A stretch of DNA of 64,000 nucleotides, from the NCBI GenBank assembly GCA_027038175.1, contig JALVYB010000060.1, positions 42,547 to 106,546 of the forward strand. The letters are read 5' to 3'. The DNA comes from Caldifarciminota bacterium. GTDB taxonomy: Bacteria > Hydrothermota > Hydrothermia > UBA1063 > CAJXJZ01. Positions 42,864-51,727 of this stretch are shown piece after piece. Both the position numbers and the translations under genes were made by a program. The number at the start of each line of letters is the position of its first letter. Position 1 is the first letter of the stretch. The notes under the pieces were generated by a model that saw only the letters and a program-made list of their open reading frames with translations, had not been told where the DNA came from and searched no databases.

Positions 42864-44228
42864 ATGCTGGATATTAAAAGAGTTCTTGTCCCAGATATTA
42901 AAGAGTTTATAAGAGAAAAGGAACTTGGACAACTTAAAGAGTTCTTGAAATACTTAAAACCTCAGGACATTGCTGATTTACTTTCTTTAGAAGATTTTGA
43001 ACCTCCCGAGAAAGCGCTTCTTTTCAGATTACTTGATAAGGATATAGCTACCCACGTATTTAGTGAGTTGCACTTTGATGACCAGGAGAAACTTTTAAAA
43101 TACCTGTCAAGTTCGGAAACCATTTCCCTGCTTGAAGATATGGATCCGGACGATAGAGCAAAACTCTTTGATGAATTACCATCTGAGGTGGTAAAACAAC
43201 TTCTGCTTAAACTATCTCCAGAAGAAAGAGAAGATACTGTTACCCTGCTCAACTACCCACCTGATTCGGTTGGTAGAGCAATGACCCCTGATGTACTGGA
43301 TGTCACAGAGGATATGTCTGTTGACGAAGTTATTAATAAAATAAGAAAAGCTGCAAAAGAAGTTGAGACCATTTACGACATTTATGTACTTGACAAACAG
43401 AAGAAACTCATTGGCAAAGTTGACCTGAAATCCCTCGTTCTTTCACCGGGTGATACAAAGATAAAAGATATAATGGAAAAAGACCCTGTATATGTTAGGG
43501 CACAGGATGATAGGGAAAAAGCAGCAAAACTCATAAAAAAATATGACCTTATATCAATCCCTGTGGTAGATAGTGAAAATAAACTCCTTGGCATCATAAC
43601 AGTTGATGATGTTCTGGACATTATGGAAGATGAGGCAACAGAGGATATGTACAAACTCGCTGCTATGGAGGCTCCTGAAATAGAAGAAGAGTATTTCAGA
43701 TTATCTCCACTGGAACGGGTTAAAAAGAGAATTCCATGGCTTGTTGGGCTTCTGATAGCAGAAATAGCCTCAAGTTCAGTTCTAAAAAAGTTTGACCAGA
43801 CATTGTCTGCCATAGTTTCCCTTGCGTTCTTTATACCAATGCTTACAGATACAGGCGGTAACGTTGGCTCACAGGCTGTCACTCTCATAGTCAGAGCTCT
43901 TGCCACAGGAGAAATAGATGAAAAGAAACTCGGCAAAGTAATCCTTAATGAAATTTTTACTTCTTTTGTCCTTGCCATCCCACTTTCCATTGTCGGCTTT
44001 ATCATTGCTTTCCTTGTAAGCAGTTCCTTACATGTGGCTTTTGTGGTCTCTTTTGCATTGCTCGTTGTGGTTGTTCTTTCAAACGCCGTAGGACTTCTCC
44101 TTCCCCTTTTCTTCAGGCTATTTAAAATTGACCCTGCTGTATCTTCAAGTCCCCTTATTACGACAGTAGTAGATATCCTCGGCCTTCTTACCTATTTTTC
44201 CCTCGCCACCCTTTTTCTCCTTAAGTAA
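42864..44228 (+). CDS. mgtE: Magnesium transporter MgtE
   Basis: 454 residues: N-terminal MgtE superhelical domain (about 1-130, repeats such as DMDPDDRAKLFDELPSE), two CBS domains (about 135-255), and five transmembrane helices (about 285-454) with the pore motif FIPMLTDTGGNVGSQA and the conserved Asp in FKIDPAVSSSPLITT. Mg2+-gated channel; the cytosolic domains close the pore when Mg2+ is high. The gap to the lipoprotein gene is 12 bases with only a weak ribosome site, so it may be read with the envelope operon or from an internal promoter. Confidence 0.95.
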   Translation: MLDIKRVLVPDIKEFIREKELGQLKEFLKYLKPQDIADLLSLEDFEPPEKALLFRLLDKDIATHVFSELHFDDQEKLLKYLSSSETISLLEDMDPDDRAKLFDELPSEVVKQLLLKLSPEEREDTVTLLNYPPDSVGRAMTPDVLDVTEDMSVDEVINKIRKAAKEVETIYDIYVLDKQKKLIGKVDLKSLVLSPGDTKIKDIMEKDPVYVRAQDDREKAAKLIKKYDLISIPVVDSENKLLGIITVDDVLDIMEDEATEDMYKLAAMEAPEIEEEYFRLSPLERVKKRIPWLVGLLIAEIASSSVLKKFDQTLSAIVSLAFFIPMLTDTGGNVGSQAVTLIVRALATGEIDEKKLGKVILNEIFTSFVLAIPLSIVGFIIAFLVSSSLHVAFVVSFALLVVVVLSNAVGLLLPLFFRLFKIDPAVSSSPLITTVVDILGLLTYFSLATLFLLK

Positions 44229-44235
44229 ACTAAAA

Positions 44236-44280
44236 TTATAATCATTCTCATTTGCTTTTGCGTTTTCCCTGTTTTATAAT
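44236..44280 (+). promoter_or_regulatory. Fur-type operator and promoter of feoAB
   Basis: Bases 44236-44250 match the core Fur inverted repeat TGATAATCATTATCA at 13 of 15 positions. The promoter TTGCTT (44252-44257), 17-base spacer, TATAAT (44275-44280) follows immediately, so a bound Fur-like repressor would cover the -35 box. TATAAT ends 6 bases before the feoA ATG, predicting a leaderless mRNA. Confidence 0.65.
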
Positions 44281-44286
44281 ATATCT

Positions 44287-44517
44287 ATGACACTTTTTGA
44301 TGCTCAGGTAGGACAGAGGCTAAGAGTCGTACAGATAGTTGGAGGACGTGGAGTAAGGTCACGCCTTTTCTCTATGGGACTTAACCCTGGTGATATTGTA
44401 AGGGTCTTACAAATCGCACCTTTTAGAGGTACTTTCTTTGTTGAAAATATGTCCAATGGGTCCAAATTTGCTCTTGGAAGAGGCATAGCAAGGAAAATAG
44501 TCGTTGAATATGTCTAA
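44287..44517 (+). CDS. feoA: Ferrous iron transport protein A
   Basis: 76-residue SH3-like cytosolic partner of FeoB. Visible: RLRVVQIVGGRGVRSRLFSMGLNPGDIVRVLQIAPFRG and the ALGRGIARKIVVE ending, typical of FeoA. No Shine-Dalgarno precedes the ATG; the -10 box is placed for a leaderless start. It overlaps feoB by 8 bases. Confidence 0.95.
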   Translation: MTLFDAQVGQRLRVVQIVGGRGVRSRLFSMGLNPGDIVRVLQIAPFRGTFFVENMSNGSKFALGRGIARKIVVEYV

Positions 44518-46435
44518 AAAAAACACCATAGTACTTGTAGGGCAACCCAACTGTGGAAAAAGCACCCTTTTCAATCACCTTGTAGGTTTTAAATCACGCA
44601 TATCAAACCTTCCAGGTACAACTGTACAACTGGAAAAAGGTGAATTTAAGAGAAAAGACCGTGTTTACGAGATAATTGACCTGCCAGGGATTTACTCTCT
44701 GACACAGGGTGATGAGGCGGAAAATAAGACCCTTGAATTTTTACTCAATGAGGAGTATGACTTTATCGTAAACATACTTGATGCATCAATGCTCTCACGG
44801 GGATTAGAACTCACACTGCAACTTCTAAAAATAGGAAAGCCGATGGTAGTTGTGCTGAATATGATGGATGAAGCAAAGAGAAAGGGTATTATAATTGACG
44901 TTAAAAAACTTGAAAAACTCCTTAAAGTTCCTGTAATACCGGCTATTGCATCAAGAGGCGTTGGTATAAAAGAATTATTTGAAGCCATAGAAAATTTTAA
45001 AGGCCCTGTGCTGTGTTTTCTGGAAGACTTGCCGGGGAACCTGCGCAAAGAGGCAGATAAATTAACAGACGTTTTAAAGGATTGTAATCTAAACCGGAGA
45101 CACTGTGCACTTTACTTTCTTGCCACCAAAATACTCGGAGGTGAACTCTCCCTGGATACTGTAATAAAAGACAAAGGCTGCAGGGAAAAAGCCAATATGA
45201 TAATAAAGGAGGCAAGGGAGCTATTTTTAAAAGAATTTTCCATGGAGCCCGAGGATGTGATACACGCTTTAAGACATCATACTGCAATGACTCTGGCAGA
45301 AAAGGTGGTAACATTTAAGCGCAAAAGGTCATTGAGTTTTCTCGAAAAAATAGATTCTGTGGTTATGCATCCTGTCTTTGGTTATTTAATTATGGCAATC
45401 GTCTACCTTGGATTTTTCTATCTAACCTTTAAAATAGGTGGATACCTTGAAGATTATTTTACAAAACCCTTTGAACTCCTTTACACACAAAAGACAGGAC
45501 TTATTTACTCTCTTTGGAATGCAACTGTAGATGGACTTTCAGGGGGAATTGGAATTGTTTTTCCATACCTCTTGCCCCTTATGTTTTTCATCTCAATTCT
45601 TGAGGATATAGGGTATATTCCACGGGCAGCATATCTTATGGATACCCTTATGCACAGATTTGGTTTACATGGTAAATCTGTGGTTCCACTTCTCCTCGGC
45701 TATGGATGCAACGTACCTGCTATAACTGCTACGAGAATTATAGAAGAGGAGAGGAACCGGGTACTCACTGCACTTCTGGTTCCTTTTATACCATGCTCTG
45801 CAAGACTCACTGTACTACTGGCCATTTCTGACAAATTCCTTGGACCTCTGTTTGCAATAGGTGTCCTTTTCCTCAATATTATTGTTGTGGGGATTGTTGG
45901 TAAAATACTCACCCTCATAAAAAAAGAAGACTCTCCAGGTATTGTTCTGGAAATACCTTCTTATAAAATTCCCTCTATGAAGATAACGCTTGCAAAGACA
46001 TGGCTACACGTAAAAGAATTTATATTTGTCGCATGGCCCATGCTTATCGCAGGGAGTATCGTACTTGGATTAATTCAGTTTTATGGCATTGAGCAGATTA
46101 TAAATGAGATACTTTATCCCTTTACCAGGGGGCTACTTGGACTTCCCTCAAAAGTTGGTGTAACACTTCTATTCGGTATACTCAGAAAGGAGTTAACATT
46201 GATAATGCTACAAACGGCCATGGGAACACCTCTCTCACAAATTGGAAACGTAATGACCCATGTACAACTTGCGACCTTCACAGTGTTTACCATTTTTTAT
46301 ATTCCATGTATCGCCACACTTGCCGCAATTTACAAAGAGTTTAACAAAAAGATAATGTTCTACTCTATACTCCTCTCAACATTCGTTGCAACAGTCCTGG
46401 CTATAACTACAAGATTTCTCTATCTATGGCTTTAA
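44510..46435 (+). CDS. feoB: Ferrous iron transporter FeoB
   Basis: 641 residues from the ATG at 44510 (a TTG two codons upstream is less likely). N-terminal G domain with G1 GQPNCGKST, switch LPGTTVQ, G3 DLPGIYSL, G4 NMMD; helical GDI-like spacer; then membrane domain with the two Gate motifs, including GYGCNVPAITATRIIEEERNR with its conserved Cys, and LLFGILRKELT. Imports Fe2+ across the inner membrane. Fe2+ uptake as the visible iron route fits an anoxic life style. It overlaps the EamA-family gene by 10 bases. Confidence 0.96.
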   Translation: MSKKNTIVLVGQPNCGKSTLFNHLVGFKSRISNLPGTTVQLEKGEFKRKDRVYEIIDLPGIYSLTQGDEAENKTLEFLLNEEYDFIVNILDASMLSRGLELTLQLLKIGKPMVVVLNMMDEAKRKGIIIDVKKLEKLLKVPVIPAIASRGVGIKELFEAIENFKGPVLCFLEDLPGNLRKEADKLTDVLKDCNLNRRHCALYFLATKILGGELSLDTVIKDKGCREKANMIIKEARELFLKEFSMEPEDVIHALRHHTAMTLAEKVVTFKRKRSLSFLEKIDSVVMHPVFGYLIMAIVYLGFFYLTFKIGGYLEDYFTKPFELLYTQKTGLIYSLWNATVDGLSGGIGIVFPYLLPLMFFISILEDIGYIPRAAYLMDTLMHRFGLHGKSVVPLLLGYGCNVPAITATRIIEEERNRVLTALLVPFIPCSARLTVLLAISDKFLGPLFAIGVLFLNIIVVGIVGKILTLIKKEDSPGIVLEIPSYKIPSMKITLAKTWLHVKEFIFVAWPMLIAGSIVLGLIQFYGIEQIINEILYPFTRGLLGLPSKVGVTLLFGILRKELTLIMLQTAMGTPLSQIGNVMTHVQLATFTVFTIFYIPCIATLAAIYKEFNKKIMFYSILLSTFVATVLAITTRFLYLWL

Positions 46436-47292
46436 TATTCGCTATTTTGTCTGCAGCATTCGGCGGGCTTCAGCCGGTACTCCTTAAAAAAAGTGCTGAG
46501 GTAGCAAAACCTACTATGGTAACATTTTTAAAGTCTACGGCATCTTTTTTTATTCTCTTTGTGTTCATATCTCTATATGCTCCCATGTGGTACAAAGGCC
46601 TGAGATTTAGCACCTGCCTTTTGATAGCACTCACTTCTCTTATTGGACCAATAATTGCCTGGTATTTCTATGTGAGAGCCATGAAAAGTCTCGATATAAC
46701 AGTGGTGCATCCACTCGTAAATTCATACCCCGCTATTTCAATTCTCCTCGACCTTTTATTCTTCCACGTAGTACCCCACGTCATAGCACTTTTGGGATTT
46801 GTTTTAATACTCCTGGGTCTCCACAACCTGAGACAGAGTGATAAGAAGAGAAAAAAGGGAGAAAAGTTTGCCGTTTTGTATGCCCTCATTACCGCATTTT
46901 TGTGGGGAATAAATTCATTCCTGTTCAAAATAGTGCTCACAGACACCCCCGCATTAACAATGACACTCCTTAGAGTACTTTTCTCTATGATATTTTTATT
47001 GTTTTTCAACCTTGCTGTTTTTAAGGAAGAAATCCTTAAAGAACTCAAAAAAGTACGTATAAAGGAAGTTGTACTTGCAGGATTTGTTGGGGATTTCCTC
47101 AGTATGTTTCTTTTTTTCCTTGCAATAAAAAACGGAGCACTATATATTGTTCTTCCCATATCATCAACCAGCCCCTTTATGAGCGCAATCTATGCGAGAA
47201 TATTCTTCAAAGAAAAAATGGATAATTTGCGAACAACCGGAATTGTTCTTATAGTAATAGGGGGTATACTTGTAGGACTTGGTAGAATTTAG
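46426..47292 (+). CDS. EamA/DMT-family transporter
   Basis: 288 residues, ten transmembrane helices in two EamA repeats (about 1-135 and 145-288). The repeat signatures are visible as PIIAWYFYVRAMKSLDITVVHPLVNSYPAISILL and GDFLSMFLFFLAIKNGALYIVLPISSTSPFMSAI. Substrate unknown (family members export metabolites or amino acids). It is coupled to feoB, which could suggest a link to metal homeostasis, but this family is too broad to say. It converges on the kinase-helicase gene with a 3-base gap. Confidence 0.85.
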   Translation: MALIFAILSAAFGGLQPVLLKKSAEVAKPTMVTFLKSTASFFILFVFISLYAPMWYKGLRFSTCLLIALTSLIGPIIAWYFYVRAMKSLDITVVHPLVNSYPAISILLDLLFFHVVPHVIALLGFVLILLGLHNLRQSDKKRKKGEKFAVLYALITAFLWGINSFLFKIVLTDTPALTMTLLRVLFSMIFLLFFNLAVFKEEILKELKKVRIKEVVLAGFVGDFLSMFLFFLAIKNGALYIVLPISSTSPFMSAIYARIFFKEKMDNLRTTGIVLIVIGGILVGLGRI

Positions 47293-47295
47293 TTA

Positions 47296-49968
47296 CTACT
47301 GTGTTTGCAAAAACATTTCAGATATGAACACAGAAGGCTCATTCCTGAATTTACCATACCTGAATTTGGGATAGGAAAGATATAGTTTGCCCTGACTCCT
47401 TGTGATTGCGACATAAAAAAGTCTTCTCTCTTCTTCAATATCACTATCTTTACCATATTTGCTTAAAAGAGGGAATCTTCCCTCATATAACCCCACCACA
47501 AATACACATGGAAATTCAAGTCCTTTTGCCTGATGAACGGTCATTAGTCTTACTCCTCTCTGACTTTGAGATTCAATACCAAGTTTTCGTAACATTACAA
47601 CATCGTTTAATAACCTCTTATGCTCACCTCCTCTATATGACGATACAAACTCGAGAAACTCCACCACATTTTCTCTTTCCTGTATCTTTGAAGAACTCCT
47701 TGCTCTCTCAAGCCTGTCAAGATATCCTGTAAGTTCAAAGAAACTATCTACAACTTCGTATGGTGTCATGCCTTTCAGCAAATTCTCATCATAACTTTTC
47801 CTGAACCGGTTAAGTAAATCTATAGCGGATTCAACCTCTTGTCTCTCTTCATCAGTTAAAGTTATACGTGTCCTCTTTCCCGTATACTTTTTCGCCACCT
47901 TCCTGGATAATTTAACAGGCATATCCAAAATCCTTCTGGCTATCAGGAAAATATCGTGTTCCTCCGCCTCATTTAGTACGAGCTTAATAATGCCTAGTAT
48001 TGAACGAATTTCTTCTCTCTCATAAAATCCACCCTCAGTCTGAAGATTATATGGTATCTCTTTCTTCATGAACGCCTCCTCAAAATATCTTGAATAGGCG
48101 TTTACTCTATAAATAACACTTATATCGTCGAACTGGAGACCACCTTCAACTTCCTTTTTTATTGTTTCTGCAACCCATTCTGCCTCCTCCGCCTCTCCTG
48201 CAGTCTCCTTTAAAATAATACTCCCTATTGTCTTACTTTTTGAAATCATAGTTTTTCTCACTCTTTCTTTATTGAAGGATATAAGCCTTTCAGCAGCCTC
48301 AAGTATTTTTTGTGGTACCCTGAAACTCGTGGTAAGATAAAACCGCTTGACATCCTCACCGTAAATATTTTCAAGATCCCTTATGAAGGAGGGGTCTGCA
48401 CCTCTAAAACCATATATAGACTGGTCATCATCACCCACAAGAAACAGGTTACGATGCCTTTCTGCTAAAATAGTCAGAAGTTTAAACTGAGCAGGGTCAA
48501 CATCCTGGAATTCATCTACAAGAATATACTCAAATTTCTCAGTAAACTCCTCTCTTATATCATCAAATTCCTCGAGCACTTTCACTGCATAAAGTATAAT
48601 ATCTCCGTAATCAACCATATTTCTCGACGTAAGAAAATTCTGATAACTTGTATATACGAGAGATACACGCTTTTCCCAGGTGCTTTTTGCAAGCTTTCTG
48701 TAATCTTCGGGCCCAATCAGGTTAGTCTTTGCCCTTTCAATTGCCCTTTTAATGCCTTTTGCACCTCTTCCCGCAAGATTCTCAATAACAGATTGGGCAT
48801 CTTCAGGAGAAATAATTGTAAGCGTATCCTCTTCAAAACCAAGTCTCTCTGCGCCCCGTAAAAAAATACGCATTGCCATACCGTGGAAAGTACCAGCCCA
48901 GAGTTTCTTAGTATATAATTCACCAAGGAGGGCAGCAATCTCCATTTTAAGATTTGATGCTGCCTTTCCTGTAAAAGTAATTGCAAGTATCTTCTCAGGG
49001 GGGATACCCTTTTCTTTTACAAGATATGCAATCCTTCTCGCAATAGTGAAAGTTTTTCCGGTGCCTGCACTTCCTATAAGTACCACAATACCATCTCCGT
49101 TCAGAACAGCCTCTTTTTGCACGGGTTCAAGTCCACTGAGTATATTGCTTTTTGTACCTGTATCAGGAAGTACAGACGTAATCTCAAGTGTGTAACCACT
49201 TTTTTTCAAAGAACGGATAAACTCAGTTGTATCCTGAAACCTATCCTCACTGTTTCTGGCAAGGGCTTTTTTTATTGTAAACCAGAGGTCTGGAGGTATT
49301 CCTCTTATTTTTTTAAGCCTTCCATGTAATATTTTGCTCCTCATCTGCTCGAAAGAGTCAGCTACATACGGGACCTGACCCTGCAACATTTCATAAAGCA
49401 TAACACCTACAGAGTAAATGTCAGAGCGCGCATCAAACTCACCCTTCCAGGCCTCAGGGGACATATAAACTGGCGTCCCAGCCACTGAAAGAGACATTGA
49501 GAGTTCTGTTTTTATTTTTGCAAGTCCAAAATCTGTAATTTTAACTTTTCCATCTTCTGTTATAAGAATATTCTCTGGTTTTAAATCCCTGTGCAGTATG
49601 CCTCTTCTGTGTGCATACCCTACACCCTCCAAAATACTCATGGTTATTGAAAGTGCCTCATCAATTGATAATTTCTTGAATCTATCAAGATAACTCCTCA
49701 GTGAACTGCCCTCTACATATTCCATGACTAAAATTACTCTACCGTCCACCTCCTCTATTGAATAAAATCTCACTATATTTGGATGTTCAAGAGAAGCAAG
49801 AACCTTTGCCTCCTTTTTAATCATTTCAATATCTTTTGCCCTCTGACGGGGGATTTTCAGGGCAAACTCTTTGTCAATATAGGTATCTATAGCCAGAAAT
49901 ACATCCGAGAATTGGCCTCCTCCAAGCCATTTGATAATACGGAATTTCCCCAGCGTTTCTCTAAACAT
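47296..49968 (-). CDS. Ser/Thr protein kinase fused to UvrD/PcrA-type DNA helicase
   Basis: 890 residues in one frame. Residues 1-260 are a complete Hanks-type kinase: glycine loop LGGGQFSDVF, VAIK-type Lys in FALKIPR, catalytic HRDLKPENIL, DFGLAK, activation segment ending GTPVYMSPEAW. Residues 275-890 are a complete superfamily 1A helicase: motif Q LEPVQKEAV, Walker A GSAGTGKT, Ia AITFTGKAAS, TFHGMA, Walker B ILVDEFQDVDP, III GDDDQSIYGFRGAD, IV SFRVPQ, V TVHQAKGLEFP, VI RRLFYVAITRS. No membrane segment lies between them, so both act in the cytoplasm. It could be the cell's main UvrD-like repair helicase placed under phosphorylation control, or a specialised one. No Shine-Dalgarno is visible. 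Confidence 0.92.
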   Translation of the reverse strand: MFRETLGKFRIIKWLGGGQFSDVFLAIDTYIDKEFALKIPRQRAKDIEMIKKEAKVLASLEHPNIVRFYSIEEVDGRVILVMEYVEGSSLRSYLDRFKKLSIDEALSITMSILEGVGYAHRRGILHRDLKPENILITEDGKVKITDFGLAKIKTELSMSLSVAGTPVYMSPEAWKGEFDARSDIYSVGVMLYEMLQGQVPYVADSFEQMRSKILHGRLKKIRGIPPDLWFTIKKALARNSEDRFQDTTEFIRSLKKSGYTLEITSVLPDTGTKSNILSGLEPVQKEAVLNGDGIVVLIGSAGTGKTFTIARRIAYLVKEKGIPPEKILAITFTGKAASNLKMEIAALLGELYTKKLWAGTFHGMAMRIFLRGAERLGFEEDTLTIISPEDAQSVIENLAGRGAKGIKRAIERAKTNLIGPEDYRKLAKSTWEKRVSLVYTSYQNFLTSRNMVDYGDIILYAVKVLEEFDDIREEFTEKFEYILVDEFQDVDPAQFKLLTILAERHRNLFLVGDDDQSIYGFRGADPSFIRDLENIYGEDVKRFYLTTSFRVPQKILEAAERLISFNKERVRKTMISKSKTIGSIILKETAGEAEEAEWVAETIKKEVEGGLQFDDISVIYRVNAYSRYFEEAFMKKEIPYNLQTEGGFYEREEIRSILGIIKLVLNEAEEHDIFLIARRILDMPVKLSRKVAKKYTGKRTRITLTDEERQEVESAIDLLNRFRKSYDENLLKGMTPYEVVDSFFELTGYLDRLERARSSSKIQERENVVEFLEFVSSYRGGEHKRLLNDVVMLRKLGIESQSQRGVRLMTVHQAKGLEFPCVFVVGLYEGRFPLLSKYGKDSDIEEERRLFYVAITRSQGKLYLSYPKFRYGKFRNEPSVFISEMFLQTQ

Positions 49969-49985
49969 CTATGATGACTTACAAT

Positions 49986-50014
49986 CAAAAAGGGAGGAAC
50001 TATGTTCCTCCCTT
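49986..50014 (-). terminator. Rho-independent terminator after the clostripain lipoprotein
   Basis: AAGGGAGGAAC-TAT-GTTCCTCCCTT, an 11-bp perfect stem, with TTTTTG on the minus strand after it. Confidence 0.85.
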
Positions 50015-50021
50015 CAAATAA

Positions 50022-51668
50022 TCAATGTTTGAGAGGTTTTATTCGTTTTAAATCCAGAGGCAGAACCCCGTGCTTTTTTGCCTTTGTGCAGTAATCTGCA
50101 ATATAGTATTGCAGGTTAATACTCACATTTGAATAGGAATTCTGAAAATTCAAGAATCCCTCTCCACCATTATTATCTGGATAAAAACCGAGTATTAAAT
50201 CATCAACGGACCCATCATTATCAGCATCATAACAATTTCCACTATACCCTATAAATCCCACATAATCTCCACTGCCATAACCTGCAGGAACATCTACATT
50301 TACATTAAAGTTTGTGGTATTACCCAGAGAAACCACCTTGGCAGAGTCACTGCTTTCCCAGTTTTGATCGTGGGAAAAATCGGTTTCCAGATAGTAATTA
50401 CCAAGGCCCAGATTATCATTTATGGTTCCAGCAACGGATATGGAAGACGAGCCTCCACCACCTCCTCCACCTAAATCCAGCGTAAATTTGGAGACGAAAC
50501 TATACCAGTTTGTTTCCTTAAATTTAAGAGCAACATATTTTGCAGATTCTGCAGCAAAAACGCTATAATCAATGGGAAGATATATAGTAAGGCCGCACCT
50601 TGTCATCTGGGCGTTTGTCCAGGTATATGGAACAGCATCGTTGAGTTTGGAAACAACCGAATCTATGTCATCTTTTAGAACCTGAATGTTTCCCAGATTG
50701 GGCTCGTTTTTCAGGTTTAGAACAAATTCTCTTATATCCACGTTGCTCGGGTCATCAAGAGAGGAGACGTGCGTATTGCTCCAGGCATCATAAATTTCAT
50801 TTGCATAGTTTCCAGTCTGGGTAACAAGGTCATTGGCTAAATTACCGAGTTTCGAGCCCAGTGAAGTCATTTCAGACGTTTTTATTACGCCCATGTGAAC
50901 CGTTTTACCCTGTCTCACTCCCTCATCATATACTGCCTTTGCTATATTCTTTGCAACATCAAGCACTCCCATATCAGGATTTTGCAAAAGAGCAGAAAGC
51001 CAAGCACCTGGATTAAGGACGCTCAGCATTGGCATGGAAAACTCTGATGCAACAACATAATCTGTGACATCTTTTAGTTCATAAGCAACCTCAGCCATGC
51101 CCATAAGACACGCATGGAAAACCACTATATCTGGATGTAAACCTACCTCCTCAAAGGCTGATCTTATATCCTGGACTGGCATGAGACTTCCTGCCCCATT
51201 TACCTCATCCACGCAACACCCTCTCCATCCACCTCCATGGTCATCAAAGATAATCATGTAATGCTCTGCATCATAGTTCTCCTTCACATACTGAAGAAAA
51301 TCCTTCAAAGTCCTCTTATCGGACATATCCTTTGTTCCAAGGTCCATAAGCACGCGAGAACTCAAAGAATCCGGCAATTCGTCTGTGTGTTTTTCAATAT
51401 AGTAGTATTTTACTATACCACCCTTCTTCTTACTACCAACAGCCACAATAATCTGCACTTCGTCCGTGCTCCCTACACCCTCAAGGTCCTGCACATCTTT
51501 TATGACATAAGAAGTTCCATTATTGCTTTCGTCAAGATTATTGTTGCCGTCCATATAACCTATTATAACCCACTTAGGTTTTGTCTCCTGAACCTCTGTC
51601 TCTTTTTTGCATGAGAGACCAGATACCATGAGAATAGACGCAAACCCAAACAACACCCACCTTTTCAT
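50022..51668 (-). CDS. Clostripain-family (C11) cysteine peptidase lipoprotein
   Basis: 548 residues. Lipoprotein signal with lipobox SGLSC (Cys at about 20). C11 domain about 30-390, with WVIIGYMDGNNNL near the start, the catalytic His in IIFDDHGGGWRG and the catalytic Cys in VFHACLMGMAEVAYEL, followed by VASEFSMP. A poly-Gly linker (DLGGGGGGGSS) leads to a C-terminal beta domain of about 140 residues. It cleaves after Arg or Lys in known members and is often self-activated. It is anchored at the cell envelope. SD AAGGAGG precedes the ATG. Confidence 0.88.
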   Translation of the reverse strand: MKRWVLFGFASILMVSGLSCKKETEVQETKPKWVIIGYMDGNNNLDESNNGTSYVIKDVQDLEGVGSTDEVQIIVAVGSKKKGGIVKYYYIEKHTDELPDSLSSRVLMDLGTKDMSDKRTLKDFLQYVKENYDAEHYMIIFDDHGGGWRGCCVDEVNGAGSLMPVQDIRSAFEEVGLHPDIVVFHACLMGMAEVAYELKDVTDYVVASEFSMPMLSVLNPGAWLSALLQNPDMGVLDVAKNIAKAVYDEGVRQGKTVHMGVIKTSEMTSLGSKLGNLANDLVTQTGNYANEIYDAWSNTHVSSLDDPSNVDIREFVLNLKNEPNLGNIQVLKDDIDSVVSKLNDAVPYTWTNAQMTRCGLTIYLPIDYSVFAAESAKYVALKFKETNWYSFVSKFTLDLGGGGGGGSSSISVAGTINDNLGLGNYYLETDFSHDQNWESSDSAKVVSLGNTTNFNVNVDVPAGYGSGDYVGFIGYSGNCYDADNDGSVDDLILGFYPDNNGGEGFLNFQNSYSNVSINLQYYIADYCTKAKKHGVLPLDLKRIKPLKH

Positions 51669-51694
51669 ATAACCCTCCTTTTTTATTTAATAAG

Positions 51695-51722
51695 ATTATA
51701 AAGTCTCATAAAGGATGGACAA
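51695..51722 (-). promoter_or_regulatory. Promoter of the clostripain lipoprotein gene
   Basis: On the minus strand: TTGTCC, 16-base spacer, perfect TATAAT, then a leader with a strong ribosome site. Confidence 0.6.
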
Positions 51723-51727
51723 AATTT

